In this document: positions 9,835 through 19,086 of the stretch, in pieces
Layout: each line of letters starts with the position of its first letter
Numbering within the stretch: the stretch's first letter is position 1
DNA from: Vibrio sp. UCD-FRSSP16_30
GTDB lineage: Bacteria; Pseudomonadota; Gammaproteobacteria; Enterobacterales; Vibrionaceae
DNA: 64,000 bases
Direction: 5' to 3'
NCBI RefSeq assembly: GCF_001676025.1
Contig: NZ_LZFW01000013.1
Span: 32,753-96,752 of the forward strand
Notes under the pieces: model-generated
What the model was told of the DNA's origin: nothing
The model's input: the letters and a program-made list of their open reading frames with translations, nothing else
Database searches by the model: none
Translations under genes and position numbers: made by a program

Positions 9835-11331
9835 TTATGCGCCTCGCTTGTGTGGTGCAAATACATCTTTACCTAGGTGACACTCTGGGCACAAGAAGTA
9901 ATCAGGAACATCGCCCCACGCTGTACCAGGCTCAACACCTTGGTTTGGCTCACCAATTTCAGGATCGTAAATCCAGTTACATACAGTACAAATCATGCAG
10001 CCACAGTCACTACCGTGAGCTTCAGATGTTGCTGCTGGAGTTGCAGTTGCAGCCGGTGCTGTAGCTTGAGGAATCGCAATAGATAGAGGTTGAACTTCTT
10101 CTTGTTCCACTGTCATTGGTTGAACATTAAGAGGGTGCAATGCCCATTGCTTAGCCACTTGTTGACCGTGTGCACGACACGTTCTCATTGCTTTACCATC
10201 TGGACGCCATTTTGTTTTTAGGCCAGCGACAGTTTCAAAACCTGCGTCAGTTAGACGTGAATGGATACGGTCAACCGCGCCACCATTCCAGCCGTAGCTA
10301 CCAAAAGCGCCTGCTTTTTTCTGTTTGAAGCGAAGACCAGTGATCTCTTCAAGCATACCGGCAACTTTAGGCATCATTACGTTGTTCATTGTTGATGAAC
10401 CAACCAAAATACCTTTTGAACGGAATACTTGCGCTAGGATTTCATTCTTGTCATGACGAGCAACGTTAAATACTTTTACGGCTACAGCAGGATCCACATC
10501 ATGGATGCCTTGTGCAATTGCGTCAGCCATCATACGAGTATTGTTTGACATTGAATCGTAGAAGATAGTAATGCGATCTTCTTGATAATCCCCTGCCCAC
10601 TCCAAATATCTTTCGATGATTTGTGCTGGGTTATCACGCCATACGATACCGTGAGAAGTCGCAATCATATCTACAGGCAGGTTAAAGCTTAGAACTTCTT
10701 TAATTTTTGCTGTAACAAGGCTGCTAAACGGAGTCAAAATATTTGAGTAGTAACGTAGACACTGATCCATTAGCTCAGTTTGATCGACTTCATCGTTAAA
10801 TAGGTGTTCATCACAGTAGTGCTGACCAAATGCATCGTTACTAAATAGAACAGCATCACCTGTTAGGTATGACATCATGCTATCAGGCCAATGCAGCATT
10901 GGTGCTTCAACAAATACAAATTGTTTGCCATTACCGATGTCTAGGCTATCACCTGTTTTTACGGTTCTGAAGTTCCACTCTGGGTGATGATGGTGACCAA
11001 CAATTGAATCAATTGCCGCTTCTGTACAGTAGATAGGAGTGTTGGGAATGCGCTCCATTAATGCAGATAATGCACCAGCGTGATCTTCTTCAGCGTGGTT
11101 GATGATGATGTAGTCGATGCTGTTAAGATCGATTTCCATTTCTAAGTTTTGAACAAATTGATGGCTAAATCTATGATCAACAGTATCGATAAGTACTGTT
11201 TTTTCTTCACGAATAAGATAACTGTTGTAGCTGCTACCTTTTGTTACTTTGAATTCTGTACCGTGGAAATCTTGAATTTCCCAGTCGCGTTGGCCAACCC
11301 AATGGATGTTGTTCTTTACGTGAATAGTCAT
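9835..11331 (-). CDS. norV: NorV, anaerobic nitric oxide reductase flavorubredoxin
   Basis: A 498-residue cytoplasmic flavodiiron NO reductase. Residues 1-250 form the metallo-beta-lactamase-like diiron domain with the ligand motif NHAEEDHAG near residue 78 and further His and Asp ligands (MLHWPDSM). Residues 250-400 form the flavodoxin domain ([12 protein letters not shown], binding FMN). An Ala/Thr/Pro-rich linker with [14 protein letters not shown] leads to a C-terminal rubredoxin domain with CTVC and CPEC iron ligands. It is transcribed with norW and activated by NorR: a -24/-12 promoter candidate lies 44-61 bases upstream. Length and domain order match the Escherichia coli protein. Confidence 0.96.
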   Translation of the reverse strand: MTIHVKNNIHWVGQRDWEIQDFHGTEFKVTKGSSYNSYLIREEKTVLIDTVDHRFSHQFVQNLEMEIDLNSIDYIIINHAEEDHAGALSALMERIPNTPIYCTEAAIDSIVGHHHHPEWNFRTVKTGDSLDIGNGKQFVFVEAPMLHWPDSMMSYLTGDAVLFSNDAFGQHYCDEHLFNDEVDQTELMDQCLRYYSNILTPFSSLVTAKIKEVLSFNLPVDMIATSHGIVWRDNPAQIIERYLEWAGDYQEDRITIFYDSMSNNTRMMADAIAQGIHDVDPAVAVKVFNVARHDKNEILAQVFRSKGILVGSSTMNNVMMPKVAGMLEEITGLRFKQKKAGAFGSYGWNGGAVDRIHSRLTDAGFETVAGLKTKWRPDGKAMRTCRAHGQQVAKQWALHPLNVQPMTVEQEEVQPLSIAIPQATAPAATATPAATSEAHGSDCGCMICTVCNWIYDPEIGEPNQGVEPGTAWGDVPDYFLCPECHLGKDVFAPHKRGA

Positions 11332-11374
11332 AATTAAAGCCTTTATTTTTCTAAATAATAATTACCTTTCTTAT

Positions 11375-11392
11375 AGCATTAAGCGTGCCAAC
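11375..11392 (-). promoter_or_regulatory. Sigma-54 promoter of norVW
   Basis: On the minus strand TTGGCACGCTTAATGCTA matches the -24 (TTGGCACG) and -12 (TGC) elements with correct spacing. It sits about 44 bases upstream of norV, as expected for a NorR-activated gene. Confidence 0.8.
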
Positions 11393-11444
11393 TTTTTAAG
11401 TCCTTGATTTTAAAGGAAGCAGCATTATTAATGAAGTGTTCTTT

Positions 11445-11455
11445 GTATTTATGAC
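11445..11455 (-). promoter_or_regulatory. Probable NorR enhancer site
   Basis: GTCATAAATAC on the minus strand fits the GT-N7-AC core known for NorR, about 55 bases upstream of the -24 element. The further two sites found in Escherichia coli were not recognised as perfect matches. Confidence 0.5.
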
Positions 11456-11569
11456 AAGATATTTTTATTGTTAATCTGATAATTTTTATCAAAATAACAA
11501 ACATGCTTCGCTAATGTAATGAGCTGTTGTTATAACGGTGGTTGTGAATTATTGCTGTGAGTAGGCATA

Positions 11570-11616
11570 AAAAAACGCAGTAACCTTATGATTGTAAATA
11601 AGGTTACTGCGTTTTT
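11570..11616 (-). terminator. Terminator after fpr
   Basis: AACGCAGTAACCTTA pairs with TAAGGTTACTGCGTT around a 10-base loop, followed by a T run on the minus strand. It separates fpr from the norV promoter. Confidence 0.85.
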
Positions 11617-11648
11617 AATCTTGTATATGCTCTGTATTAACTCTTAGC

Positions 11649-12419
11649 TTACCAATAGTTCTCAGAGCTAAAGTGTCCAGTTTTGCGTCTCAAATGCTTG
11701 TGGTAGCCTCTATCGCTCAATGAAAGCCCACTCTCTCGCACCATTGCTGGATTACCACACAAGTAAACAAACGTTTTTTCCATATCCAGTTTCACACCAG
11801 TATGTGATTCTAAGGTTCTTTGATCGATCAAATGTGGAACTCGACCAGTCAAACCTTCGTCTAATTTCTCTCTTGAAACAATAGGAACATATTGAAGTTT
11901 GCCAGCAAATTTCTGTTTCAGTTCTTCAATTAAGCTTTTATAAACAAGGTCTTGTTGAAAACGCACCGCATGCACTAAAATGATATCAGTATAGTGTTCT
12001 GGAAAGTCTTCAGTTTGTAGAATCGATAAATAAGGACCGATACCTGTTCCGGTAGCCATCAGCCACAGCTCTGTCGCGTGCTGCGGAACTTCATCTAATG
12101 TCATAAACCCAGCACATTGGTCACCGACCATCACTTCATCATTCGGGTGCAAAGTATGTAGGTTTGGAGATAAAGCGCCATCCAGATCGGCGATAATTAA
12201 AAACTCCAATTCTTCAGTTTTTGCATAATCTTCAGGAGAATTTACGATTGAATACGCTTTGCGTAAAAACTCACCTTTTGCATCGTACAAACCTAATTTG
12301 GTAAATTGCCCGGCAATAAACGAAAGACCTTCGATTTTCACTCGTAGCGAAAACAATATATCGGTCCAATCTTTACGAGAAACAACTAAACCACAATTAA
12401 ATCCGATATGTGGAGTCAT
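11649..12419 (-). CDS. fpr: Ferredoxin/flavodoxin-NADP reductase
   Basis: A 256-residue FAD enzyme exchanging electrons between NADPH and ferredoxin or flavodoxin. The FAD-binding motif RKAYSIVNSP lies near residue 52, the NADP-binding motif TGTGIGPYLSIL near residue 123, the CGNP motif near residue 222, and the C-terminus ends in NYW as in bacterial subclass I enzymes. The start has AGAGGTG seven bases upstream. It faces away from norR across about 210 bases and has its own terminator, so it is probably a separate unit, but its position between norV and norR is unusual compared with Escherichia coli, where norR and norV are directly divergent. Confidence 0.93.
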   Translation of the reverse strand: MTPHIGFNCGLVVSRKDWTDILFSLRVKIEGLSFIAGQFTKLGLYDAKGEFLRKAYSIVNSPEDYAKTEELEFLIIADLDGALSPNLHTLHPNDEVMVGDQCAGFMTLDEVPQHATELWLMATGTGIGPYLSILQTEDFPEHYTDIILVHAVRFQQDLVYKSLIEELKQKFAGKLQYVPIVSREKLDEGLTGRVPHLIDQRTLESHTGVKLDMEKTFVYLCGNPAMVRESGLSLSDRGYHKHLRRKTGHFSSENYW

Positions 12420-12584
12420 GACATCTCACCTCTGCTCTTCCTAGTACAATTATCTTATTTAATATAGCAAAAGGTATGCCAACATCTAATATTGTGCAAA
12501 CTCAGCCTGTTACGTATATCGCGTGCTACTAGAATATCATTTTGACAAAACAATTCCATATATCTAAATGACAATATCTTGTTA

Positions 12585-12600
12585 TACTGACAAACCAGTA
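12585..12600 (+). promoter_or_regulatory. Possible extended -10 promoter of norR
   Basis: TGTTATACT fits an extended -10 element about 35 bases before the norR start. No good -35 at 17 bases accompanies it; a TTGACA at 12542 is an alternative. Confidence 0.3.
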
Positions 12601-12630
12601 AGCCTACTCGTCAGCTAAGCAGAACGCATA

Positions 12631-14181
12631 ATGAAACAATACCAAAGTGAATGGATCCAAGTTGCTCGTGACATTACCTCGGGGATCTCTGAACAAGATC
12701 GCTTTCAGCGTTTGCTGGCTACCATACGTAATATGCTTAAATGTGATGCGACCGCATTACTATTATTCCAAAAGCAAAACTTTATTCCGCTGGCCATTGA
12801 TGGCCTCAGTGATGACGTATTAGGACGCCGCTTTAATATAGAGCAGCACCCTAGACTTGAAGCGATTGCCAGAGCTGGCGACATTGTGCGATTCCCCTCA
12901 GACAGTGATCTGCCTGATCCGTATGATGCATTGATTCCTAACCATGCACAAAAACTTGAAGTCCACTCCTGTATTGGCCTGCCGCTGTTTCAAGATGACA
13001 CATTAATTGGCGCGGTAACCATTGACGCTTTTGATCCCACTCAGTTTGATACCTTTCCTGATGACCACTTCCGTCTGATCAGTGCACTTGCAGCCAATAG
13101 CTTAAATACCGCTTTGTTAGTGGCTAAACTTGAAGAAAATATTGGCGTTGCTGAGCCTTCAAAAAAGAAACTCGCACAATATGACCAACTAGACTTTATT
13201 GGGAAATCCCAAGGCATCATTGAGCTAAAATCACACATCAACGCTGTGGCAAATACCGATCTTTCTGTTTTGATCATGGGCGAAACAGGGGTAGGTAAAG
13301 AACTTGTCGCGCATGCCATTTACTCTCAGTCACAGCGAAAAGACGCCACGTTTGTTTACCTTAACTGCGCCGCTTTACCCGAATCTGTTGCTGAAAGTGA
13401 ATTATTTGGCCACATTAAAGGCGCATTTACCGGTGCAATAAGTGATCGTAAAGGGAAGTTTGAGCTTGCCAATAAAGGCACTCTGTTTCTTGATGAAGTG
13501 GGCGAACTCTCTCTTGCCCTACAAGCTAAGTTACTTAGAGCATTGCAATATGGCGACATACAGCGTGTCGGTGATGACAGTAATATTAAAGTTGATGTGC
13601 GCATTATTGCCGCAACCAATAGAACCATGCACGAAGAAGTCAAAGAAGGTAATTTCCGTTCCGATCTTTACCATAGATTAAGCGTATTCCCAATTTTTGT
13701 GCCACCACTACGTGACAGAGAAAAAGACGTTATCTTATTAGCCGGCTTCTTTGCTGAGCAATGCCAACACAAACTCAACCTTTCTAGCATTACTTTAGAT
13801 GCGGATGTATTAGTGCTATTACAAAATAATCCTTGGGAAGGTAACGTGCGCGAGTTAGAGCACGCCATCAATCGAGCCAGTGTTATCGCAAAAGCAGAAA
13901 GTAACGCGCCTCATTTGATATTAAAGCCTCATCACTTTCAGTTTACTAACACTGAGATGGCGACAGGTGCACCATCAATATCGTCATTCCAAGAATCTAG
14001 TGCCTTGCCGATCACCCAATATCATGATTTGCCGTTAAAAGAAGCCACTGAACAATTTCAAATGCAATTGGTGCAATCTACATACTTAAAAAATGACAAA
14101 AAGCTCAGTGCTACAGCCAAAGATTTAGGATTAAATCCGGGTAATTTGCATCGCTTGATGAAACGTCTTGGTTTGAAATAA
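12631..14181 (+). CDS. norR: NorR, nitric-oxide-responsive sigma-54 activator
   Basis: A 516-residue enhancer-binding protein. Residues about 20-170 are a GAF domain that in this family senses NO through a non-haem iron. Residues about 190-420 are the AAA+ domain with Walker A GETGVGKE, the sigma-54-contacting loop GAFTGA (intact) and Walker B LFLDEVGEL. The C-terminal 40 residues form a Fis-type helix-turn-helix (ATAKDLGLNPGNLHRLMKRL). It is placed upstream of and divergent to the fpr-norV-norW stretch and very likely activates the -24/-12 promoter before norV. Length matches the family (about 504-516). Confidence 0.95.
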   Translation: MKQYQSEWIQVARDITSGISEQDRFQRLLATIRNMLKCDATALLLFQKQNFIPLAIDGLSDDVLGRRFNIEQHPRLEAIARAGDIVRFPSDSDLPDPYDALIPNHAQKLEVHSCIGLPLFQDDTLIGAVTIDAFDPTQFDTFPDDHFRLISALAANSLNTALLVAKLEENIGVAEPSKKKLAQYDQLDFIGKSQGIIELKSHINAVANTDLSVLIMGETGVGKELVAHAIYSQSQRKDATFVYLNCAALPESVAESELFGHIKGAFTGAISDRKGKFELANKGTLFLDEVGELSLALQAKLLRALQYGDIQRVGDDSNIKVDVRIIAATNRTMHEEVKEGNFRSDLYHRLSVFPIFVPPLRDREKDVILLAGFFAEQCQHKLNLSSITLDADVLVLLQNNPWEGNVRELEHAINRASVIAKAESNAPHLILKPHHFQFTNTEMATGAPSISSFQESSALPITQYHDLPLKEATEQFQMQLVQSTYLKNDKKLSATAKDLGLNPGNLHRLMKRLGLK

Positions 14182-14220
14182 ACTCTGCATTCAAATGATA
14201 GGAATGTCGCTCGCAATCAA

Positions 14221-14787
14221 CTACTGTGAGCGGCAAATACAATCTAAATCATGGTCATTAACAATGCCCGTCGCCTGCAAAAAGGCATATAAGGTTGTAC
14301 TGCCCAAGAACTTAAAGCCTCGTTTTTTCAAATCCTTAGACAACTGATCAGATAACGGCGTGGTTGCCACAACAGCGTCACCTTCTACTCTTTGATCTAT
14401 GGGTTGATCATTCACATAAGCCCAAATAAACGAGCTAAAACTGCCATATTCACGCTGAATATCAATAAACAAATGCGCATTGTTAATGGCTGATTCTATT
14501 TTTGCTCGGTTGCGAATGATGGAACTATCTTGCATTAGCTCTTCTACGCGAGCGGCATCAAATTGGGCTACTTTCACTGGGTCAAAATTAGCAAACGCTT
14601 TTCGGTAACCCTCTCGACGCTTGAGAATGGTGTACCAACTGAGCCCTGCTTGAGCCGATTCTAAAATGAGAAACTCAAAAAATACTTGGTCATCATAAAC
14701 AGGCCTACCCCATTCTTTATCATGATATTCCACGTAGTCAGGTTTGCTCGTATCAAGCCAATCACATCGCTTTACTGTTTCACCCAT
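14221..14787 (-). CDS. tag: DNA-3-methyladenine glycosylase I
   Basis: A 188-residue base-excision enzyme removing 3-methyladenine. RCDWLDTSKPDYVEYHDKEWG at the N-terminus, FEFLILESAQAGLSWYTILKRR and the zinc-ligand tail (His-Asp-Leu-Asp-Cys-Ile-Cys) match Escherichia coli Tag (187 residues). A longer frame from 14835 exists, but the start at 14787 has AAGGA nine bases upstream and fits the family length; the extra upstream codons overlap an ATACCAATC repeat end, so they are not coding. It lies downstream of the pump operon on the same strand. Confidence 0.95.
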   Translation of the reverse strand: MGETVKRCDWLDTSKPDYVEYHDKEWGRPVYDDQVFFEFLILESAQAGLSWYTILKRREGYRKAFANFDPVKVAQFDAARVEELMQDSSIIRNRAKIESAINNAHLFIDIQREYGSFSSFIWAYVNDQPIDQRVEGDAVVATTPLSDQLSKDLKKRGFKFLGSTTLYAFLQATGIVNDHDLDCICRSQ

Positions 14788-14810
14788 TATGCTTTCCTTA
14801 TGAGGTAGTG

Positions 14811-14825
14811 ATACCAATCGTAGCA
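14811..14825. repeat. Solo ATACCAATC repeat end
   Basis: ATACCAATCGTAGCAAG resembles one terminus of the MITE-like family (7615-7777). No matching second end was found nearby. Confidence 0.3.
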
Positions 14826-14844
14826 AGTCATCCAAGTATAAACG

Positions 14845-14874
14845 AACAAAGGTTACCTTAAGGTAACCTTTGTT
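14845..14874. terminator. 30-bp perfect palindrome after the RND pump gene
   Basis: AACAAAGGTTACCTT is followed immediately by its exact reverse complement. It begins 20 bases after the pump stop codon. T-rich flanks on both sides allow a terminator role, but a loop-free DNA palindrome could also be a protein-binding site. Confidence 0.55.
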
Positions 14875-14893
14875 GATTAAGCATAACGCCTTA

Positions 14894-17800
14894 CTAGATT
14901 TTAACGACTTCTATTTTATAAAACAGTCGATACAAAACAGGCACAACAATCAAGGTCAGAACGGTTGCAAAGCCTAAGCCAAACATGATGGTTACCGCCA
15001 TTGGCTTAAAGAATATATCCGGCAATAACGGAATCATACCCAATATCGTGGTTATCGCCGCCATACAAACCGGCCTTACACGACTTAATGCCGCTTCAAT
15101 CACCGCATGATAAGGCTCCTTGCCCGAATGTATTTCCAGCTCAATTTGGTCAATCAAAACGATACCGTTTTTCAATAGCATCCCAGAAAGGCTCAAGAAA
15201 CCAAGCAATGCCATAAAACCAAATGGCGTATTTAGAACCAGCAGTCCGGTGGTTACGCCAATCAATGCCAGCGGCACCGTCAGCCATACAATCAGAGATT
15301 GCTTCACCGAATTAAACAAAAACACTGTGATCAAGAACATGAACAAATAGCCCATCGGCATTGTTGAAAATAGGGAGGCTTTAGCATCGCCCGATGATTC
15401 ATATTCTCCCCCCCACTCTAGGCTATAACCCGGTGGCATTTCTATCGCTTCAACCTTGTCTTGTATTCTTGCCTGTAGTGTTGCGGCCGTTTCTTCGCCA
15501 AGAATGTCTGGGTCAGCAAATACCGTTAACATACGCTTTCTGTTTTTACGGATGATCAGCGGATCTTCCCAGCGAATTTCATTACCCAAGGTGATTTGTT
15601 GTAAAGGAATGTAATCCCCCAACACTGGGCTCCAGATCTTCATACCTTCGATGCTTCTAAAGTCTATGCGCTCTTCTTCCGTCAAGCGAGTCACTATCGG
15701 CATTAACGTTGTCCCGTCACGGTATACACCAACGGTCAATCCAGAAAATGACATTTGTAAGAAGTCGTCTACTTCATTCTTACTGATGCCATAGCGACGA
15801 GCCTGACTTTCATTAAATTGAGGCTCAATCACTTTCGTGCGCTCTCGCCAGTCATGGCGCACCCCGGTAGTGCCCGGATCAGCATTGAGAATATCAACCA
15901 CTTGAGCGGCAATCGTTCTTAGCACCGTAGGATCAGAACCAATAATTCTGGCTTCGATCTTCGCTCCGCCACCGGGACCTAATTCAATTTGTTTTAGCTT
16001 ATAGCTAATTTCAGGGAAATGATCCGACACGTAATTGCGATATTTATCCATGATGTCATGAAGCACTTCATAGCTTTCAACCCGAGTAATGATTTCACCA
16101 TAGGCGGCGTAACTCTTCTCTGGGGTGTAGGTCAGCATGAATCGCTCTAAACCTTTACCTGCGGTCGTTGTTACAGCCTCTACGCCATCTTGCTCCAATA
16201 ACCAACTTTCTATTGCTTTTAGCTTGGTATTTGTTACCCGAATATCACTTCCTTCGGGTAGCCAAACATCCGATAAAAATATAGGCGTTGTGGACGATGG
16301 GAAAAATGCTTGCTTAATATAACCAAAACCATAAATGCTCACAGCCAGCGCCAACACCAACGTTGTTACTGTCGTCCAAGCGTTTCGCATACAAAGTTCT
16401 AAGAATTTTTTATAAGAGACAAAGATAAAACCATTGTAGGGATCACTGTTTTCGCCATCTTTAAATTTTTGACCTTTAAAGAAAATGTCGGCAAAGAACG
16501 GGGTTAAGGAAATGGCGGTAAACCATGACAGCATAAGCGAAATGAGCAGTACTGAGAACAGAGTACGACAATACTCACCGGTCGAGTCTTCTGACAGCCC
16601 TATCGGTGCAAACGCAGTCACGGCAATGACCGTTGCGCCCAACAAAGGCCACTTAGTTTGCGTCACGATGTCGGTTGCCGCTTGCAGTCTGGTTCGTCCT
16701 TTTTGCGTCCCGACTAATATGCCTTCAACCACCACAATCGCATTGTCCACCAGCATCCCTAAGGCAATAACCAATGCACCTAATGAGATTCGTTGTAAAT
16801 CAATGGCAAAGTACTTCATAAAGACAAAAGTACCGAGTACGGTCACTAGCAAAATTAAACCAATGAGCAGGCCTGAACGCAGCCCCATAAAGAACAACAG
16901 CACGATAATAACAATCGCTACCGCCTGACCTAGACTCACAACAAAACCACTAACGGATTTATCGACTTCTTTGGGTTGGCTATAAATTTCAGAGATTGAG
17001 ATACCAAAAGGCTGCTGATATTTCAACTCAGCCAAGCGTTCATCAAGGTGCTTACCTATATTGACAACGTTTACACCGGCGTTGAATGAAACGCCCATAT
17101 TAAGCGCCATATTGCCGTTATAATTAACGATATTACTTGGTACATCGATGTAACCACGCTTAACTTCAGCCACATCACGTAGATAAATAAGACCCGAATT
17201 TTCCTTTGCCGAATCGGTAATGATCAGATCGCCAAGCTGATCCACATCCTGAAACTCTCCCGTAGGATGAATACGAATATACTCATCACCAATGCGTACT
17301 GCACCAGCCGGAGATATTATGTTTTGGGTGTTTAAAAGATTGGTTACCGTATCTGGTGAAATACCCAGAGTATTTAAGCGCTTCATCGACATTTCGATGA
17401 AAACTTGCTCTTGCTGCTCTCCCGAAACCGCCACTTTACTGACGCCATCCACAAGCTCTAACTCGCGGCGTAAATAATCAACGTAATCTAAAAGCTCTTT
17501 ATAGGAATACCCTTCACCTGTTACTGCAAGCAATACGCCATAAACATCGCCAAAATCATCGACAACCGCAGGCGTATTCACCCCCGGCGGCAAGGTTCCT
17601 TCTAAATCGGTTACTTTTCGGCGAAGTTCATCCCATATTTGCGGTAAATCATCCGGACCATAGTTATTTTTCATCGTCACTGTGATTTGCGACAAACCAC
17701 GACTGGAAATCGAATTAACTTCATCAACATACGTCAATTGCTGAATGGCTTTCTCTATGGGGTAAGTGACTTCTTCTTCTACCTGCTGAGGGGTTGCGCC

Positions 17801-17998
17801 GGGGTAGCTGGTCACTACCATCGCATCTTTAATCGTAAAAGCGGGATCTTCTAAACGACCGAGTTCAAAGAAAGAGAATGCGCCTCCAATAAAAAAGATC
17901 AAAGAGATCATCCAACTGATCACTTTGTTTTTTATAAAATAGGCGGCGATACCCTTGCTACCATCGTCATTTTGCTGCTCGAGATTATTCTGGCTCAT
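14894..17998 (-). CDS. RND efflux permease of a dual-adaptor pump (VexK-like)
   Basis: A 1,034-residue inner-membrane proton/drug antiporter of the HAE1 RND class. TM1 lies at residues 28-48, two large periplasmic domains follow TM1 and TM7, and helices 2-6 and 8-12 cluster at about 350-560 and 870-1020. The proton-relay helix reads GMLVDNAIVVVEG, with Asp-Asn where AcrB has Asp-Asp. RISLGALVIALGM and GFLSLSGMLLKNGIVLIDQ are typical. It overlaps the upstream adaptor by four bases. The order adaptor-adaptor-permease next to tag recalls vexIJK of Vibrio cholerae and triABC of Pseudomonas. An outer-membrane TolC-type partner is not in the window. Confidence 0.92.
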   Translation of the reverse strand: MSQNNLEQQNDDGSKGIAAYFIKNKVISWMISLIFFIGGAFSFFELGRLEDPAFTIKDAMVVTSYPGATPQQVEEEVTYPIEKAIQQLTYVDEVNSISSRGLSQITVTMKNNYGPDDLPQIWDELRRKVTDLEGTLPPGVNTPAVVDDFGDVYGVLLAVTGEGYSYKELLDYVDYLRRELELVDGVSKVAVSGEQQEQVFIEMSMKRLNTLGISPDTVTNLLNTQNIISPAGAVRIGDEYIRIHPTGEFQDVDQLGDLIITDSAKENSGLIYLRDVAEVKRGYIDVPSNIVNYNGNMALNMGVSFNAGVNVVNIGKHLDERLAELKYQQPFGISISEIYSQPKEVDKSVSGFVVSLGQAVAIVIIVLLFFMGLRSGLLIGLILLVTVLGTFVFMKYFAIDLQRISLGALVIALGMLVDNAIVVVEGILVGTQKGRTRLQAATDIVTQTKWPLLGATVIAVTAFAPIGLSEDSTGEYCRTLFSVLLISLMLSWFTAISLTPFFADIFFKGQKFKDGENSDPYNGFIFVSYKKFLELCMRNAWTTVTTLVLALAVSIYGFGYIKQAFFPSSTTPIFLSDVWLPEGSDIRVTNTKLKAIESWLLEQDGVEAVTTTAGKGLERFMLTYTPEKSYAAYGEIITRVESYEVLHDIMDKYRNYVSDHFPEISYKLKQIELGPGGGAKIEARIIGSDPTVLRTIAAQVVDILNADPGTTGVRHDWRERTKVIEPQFNESQARRYGISKNEVDDFLQMSFSGLTVGVYRDGTTLMPIVTRLTEEERIDFRSIEGMKIWSPVLGDYIPLQQITLGNEIRWEDPLIIRKNRKRMLTVFADPDILGEETAATLQARIQDKVEAIEMPPGYSLEWGGEYESSGDAKASLFSTMPMGYLFMFLITVFLFNSVKQSLIVWLTVPLALIGVTTGLLVLNTPFGFMALLGFLSLSGMLLKNGIVLIDQIELEIHSGKEPYHAVIEAALSRVRPVCMAAITTILGMIPLLPDIFFKPMAVTIMFGLGFATVLTLIVVPVLYRLFYKIEVVKI

Positions 17999-19086
17999 TG
18001 AACAGCCTCCTTCTTAATCACTTTTACTACCGATCCATCTCGTAATTGTGAAACGCCTTTCACCACAATTTGTTCTGCGCCTTCAAGACCACTAATTATC
18101 TGTATGGTTGTGTTGCGCATTTTTCCTAACTCAACTTGTTGTTTTCGTACTTTATCGCCTTCAAGTACCCAAACATAAGTCTCTGCGCGATCCAGATCGT
18201 CACCATCGGCATTAATTACCGCGGTAAGCGGAACATCCGTTCCGACACTGACATTAAGCCCAGCATCACTGCTGCGCGCAGTCACTTCTAGCGCCATCCC
18301 ATCAAGAATGACCTCTTGTTCCGGCATTGGCATAATCAAGGTTAAGTTATACGTCCCTGTCGCGGGATCAGGCTCTGTTGTAAATTCTTGAATTTTCGCA
18401 TCATAAATACTGCCACTTTCGGTCTTAACCTTAGCGGTGACTTTTCTGAGATCCCTTTGCGTTGGTTGATGCACAAATAAACGATCCGGCACCTGAATGA
18501 GTACTTCAACGTCATTCACGCTATGAATATTGACTATTTGCTGTCCAACTTGGATGTTTTCAAAACGATCGACATTCACTCGCGAAATAATCCCATCGGT
18601 TGGCGCTGTCAATGTTGTGAATTGCAGGTACAGTTGCGCCAGCTTCAAATCAACTAAAGCCACACTTCGCTGTGCTTTAAGTTCATCAAATTGAGATTGG
18701 GCTAACAATCCTTTTTTGACCAAAGGTTGAGAACGTCTGTATTGGCTATTAATGGCGGCATAACTGGCTTTCGCATTATCGACCGCAATTTGAAAATCAC
18801 GCTTGTCTAACTGTGCCAGTAAGTCGCCTTTTTTAACCTTGTCGCCTTCTTTAACAACAAGTTCGGTGATCTCTCCTGATACTCGAAAACTCAAATGAGA
18901 ACGCAAAGCGGCTTGAGCAATAGCTGGAAAATAAAGACGATCGGTCACTTCAGGATTGCCTAGTTGCAATACATCAACTTTGGCGACATGATCAATAGGT
19001 TTTATCACTGATTTATCGCAACCGATGAGCGCCGTTGATAGCGCCGCTAACATCATGCTTCGATAGAGCCATTTTTTATTTTCCAT
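17995..19086 (-). CDS. Second periplasmic adaptor (membrane fusion lipoprotein) of the RND pump
   Basis: A 363-residue adaptor. The signal peptide ends in a lipobox (ALIGC) at about residue 22, predicting lipid anchoring. Lipoyl/barrel-sandwich halves (SGEITELVVKEGDKVKKG and LTAPTDGIISRVNVD) flank a short alpha-hairpin, followed by the beta-barrel and membrane-proximal domain. The start at 19086 overlaps the previous stop as TGATG and uses the AAGGAG eleven bases before it; a longer GTG start at 19110 lies inside the upstream gene and is less likely. Its closest partner in the operon is the other adaptor, from which it differs throughout. Confidence 0.9.
   Translation of the reverse strand: MENKKWLYRSMMLAALSTALIGCDKSVIKPIDHVAKVDVLQLGNPEVTDRLYFPAIAQAALRSHLSFRVSGEITELVVKEGDKVKKGDLLAQLDKRDFQIAVDNAKASYAAINSQYRRSQPLVKKGLLAQSQFDELKAQRSVALVDLKLAQLYLQFTTLTAPTDGIISRVNVDRFENIQVGQQIVNIHSVNDVEVLIQVPDRLFVHQPTQRDLRKVTAKVKTESGSIYDAKIQEFTTEPDPATGTYNLTLIMPMPEQEVILDGMALEVTARSSDAGLNVSVGTDVPLTAVINADGDDLDRAETYVWVLEGDKVRKQQVELGKMRNTTIQIISGLEGAEQIVVKGVSQLRDGSVVKVIKKEAVQ

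Noticed and set aside
16485..16928. 147-codon antisense frame
   Set aside because: It lies inside the RND permease gene, with no ribosome binding site or recognisable domain.
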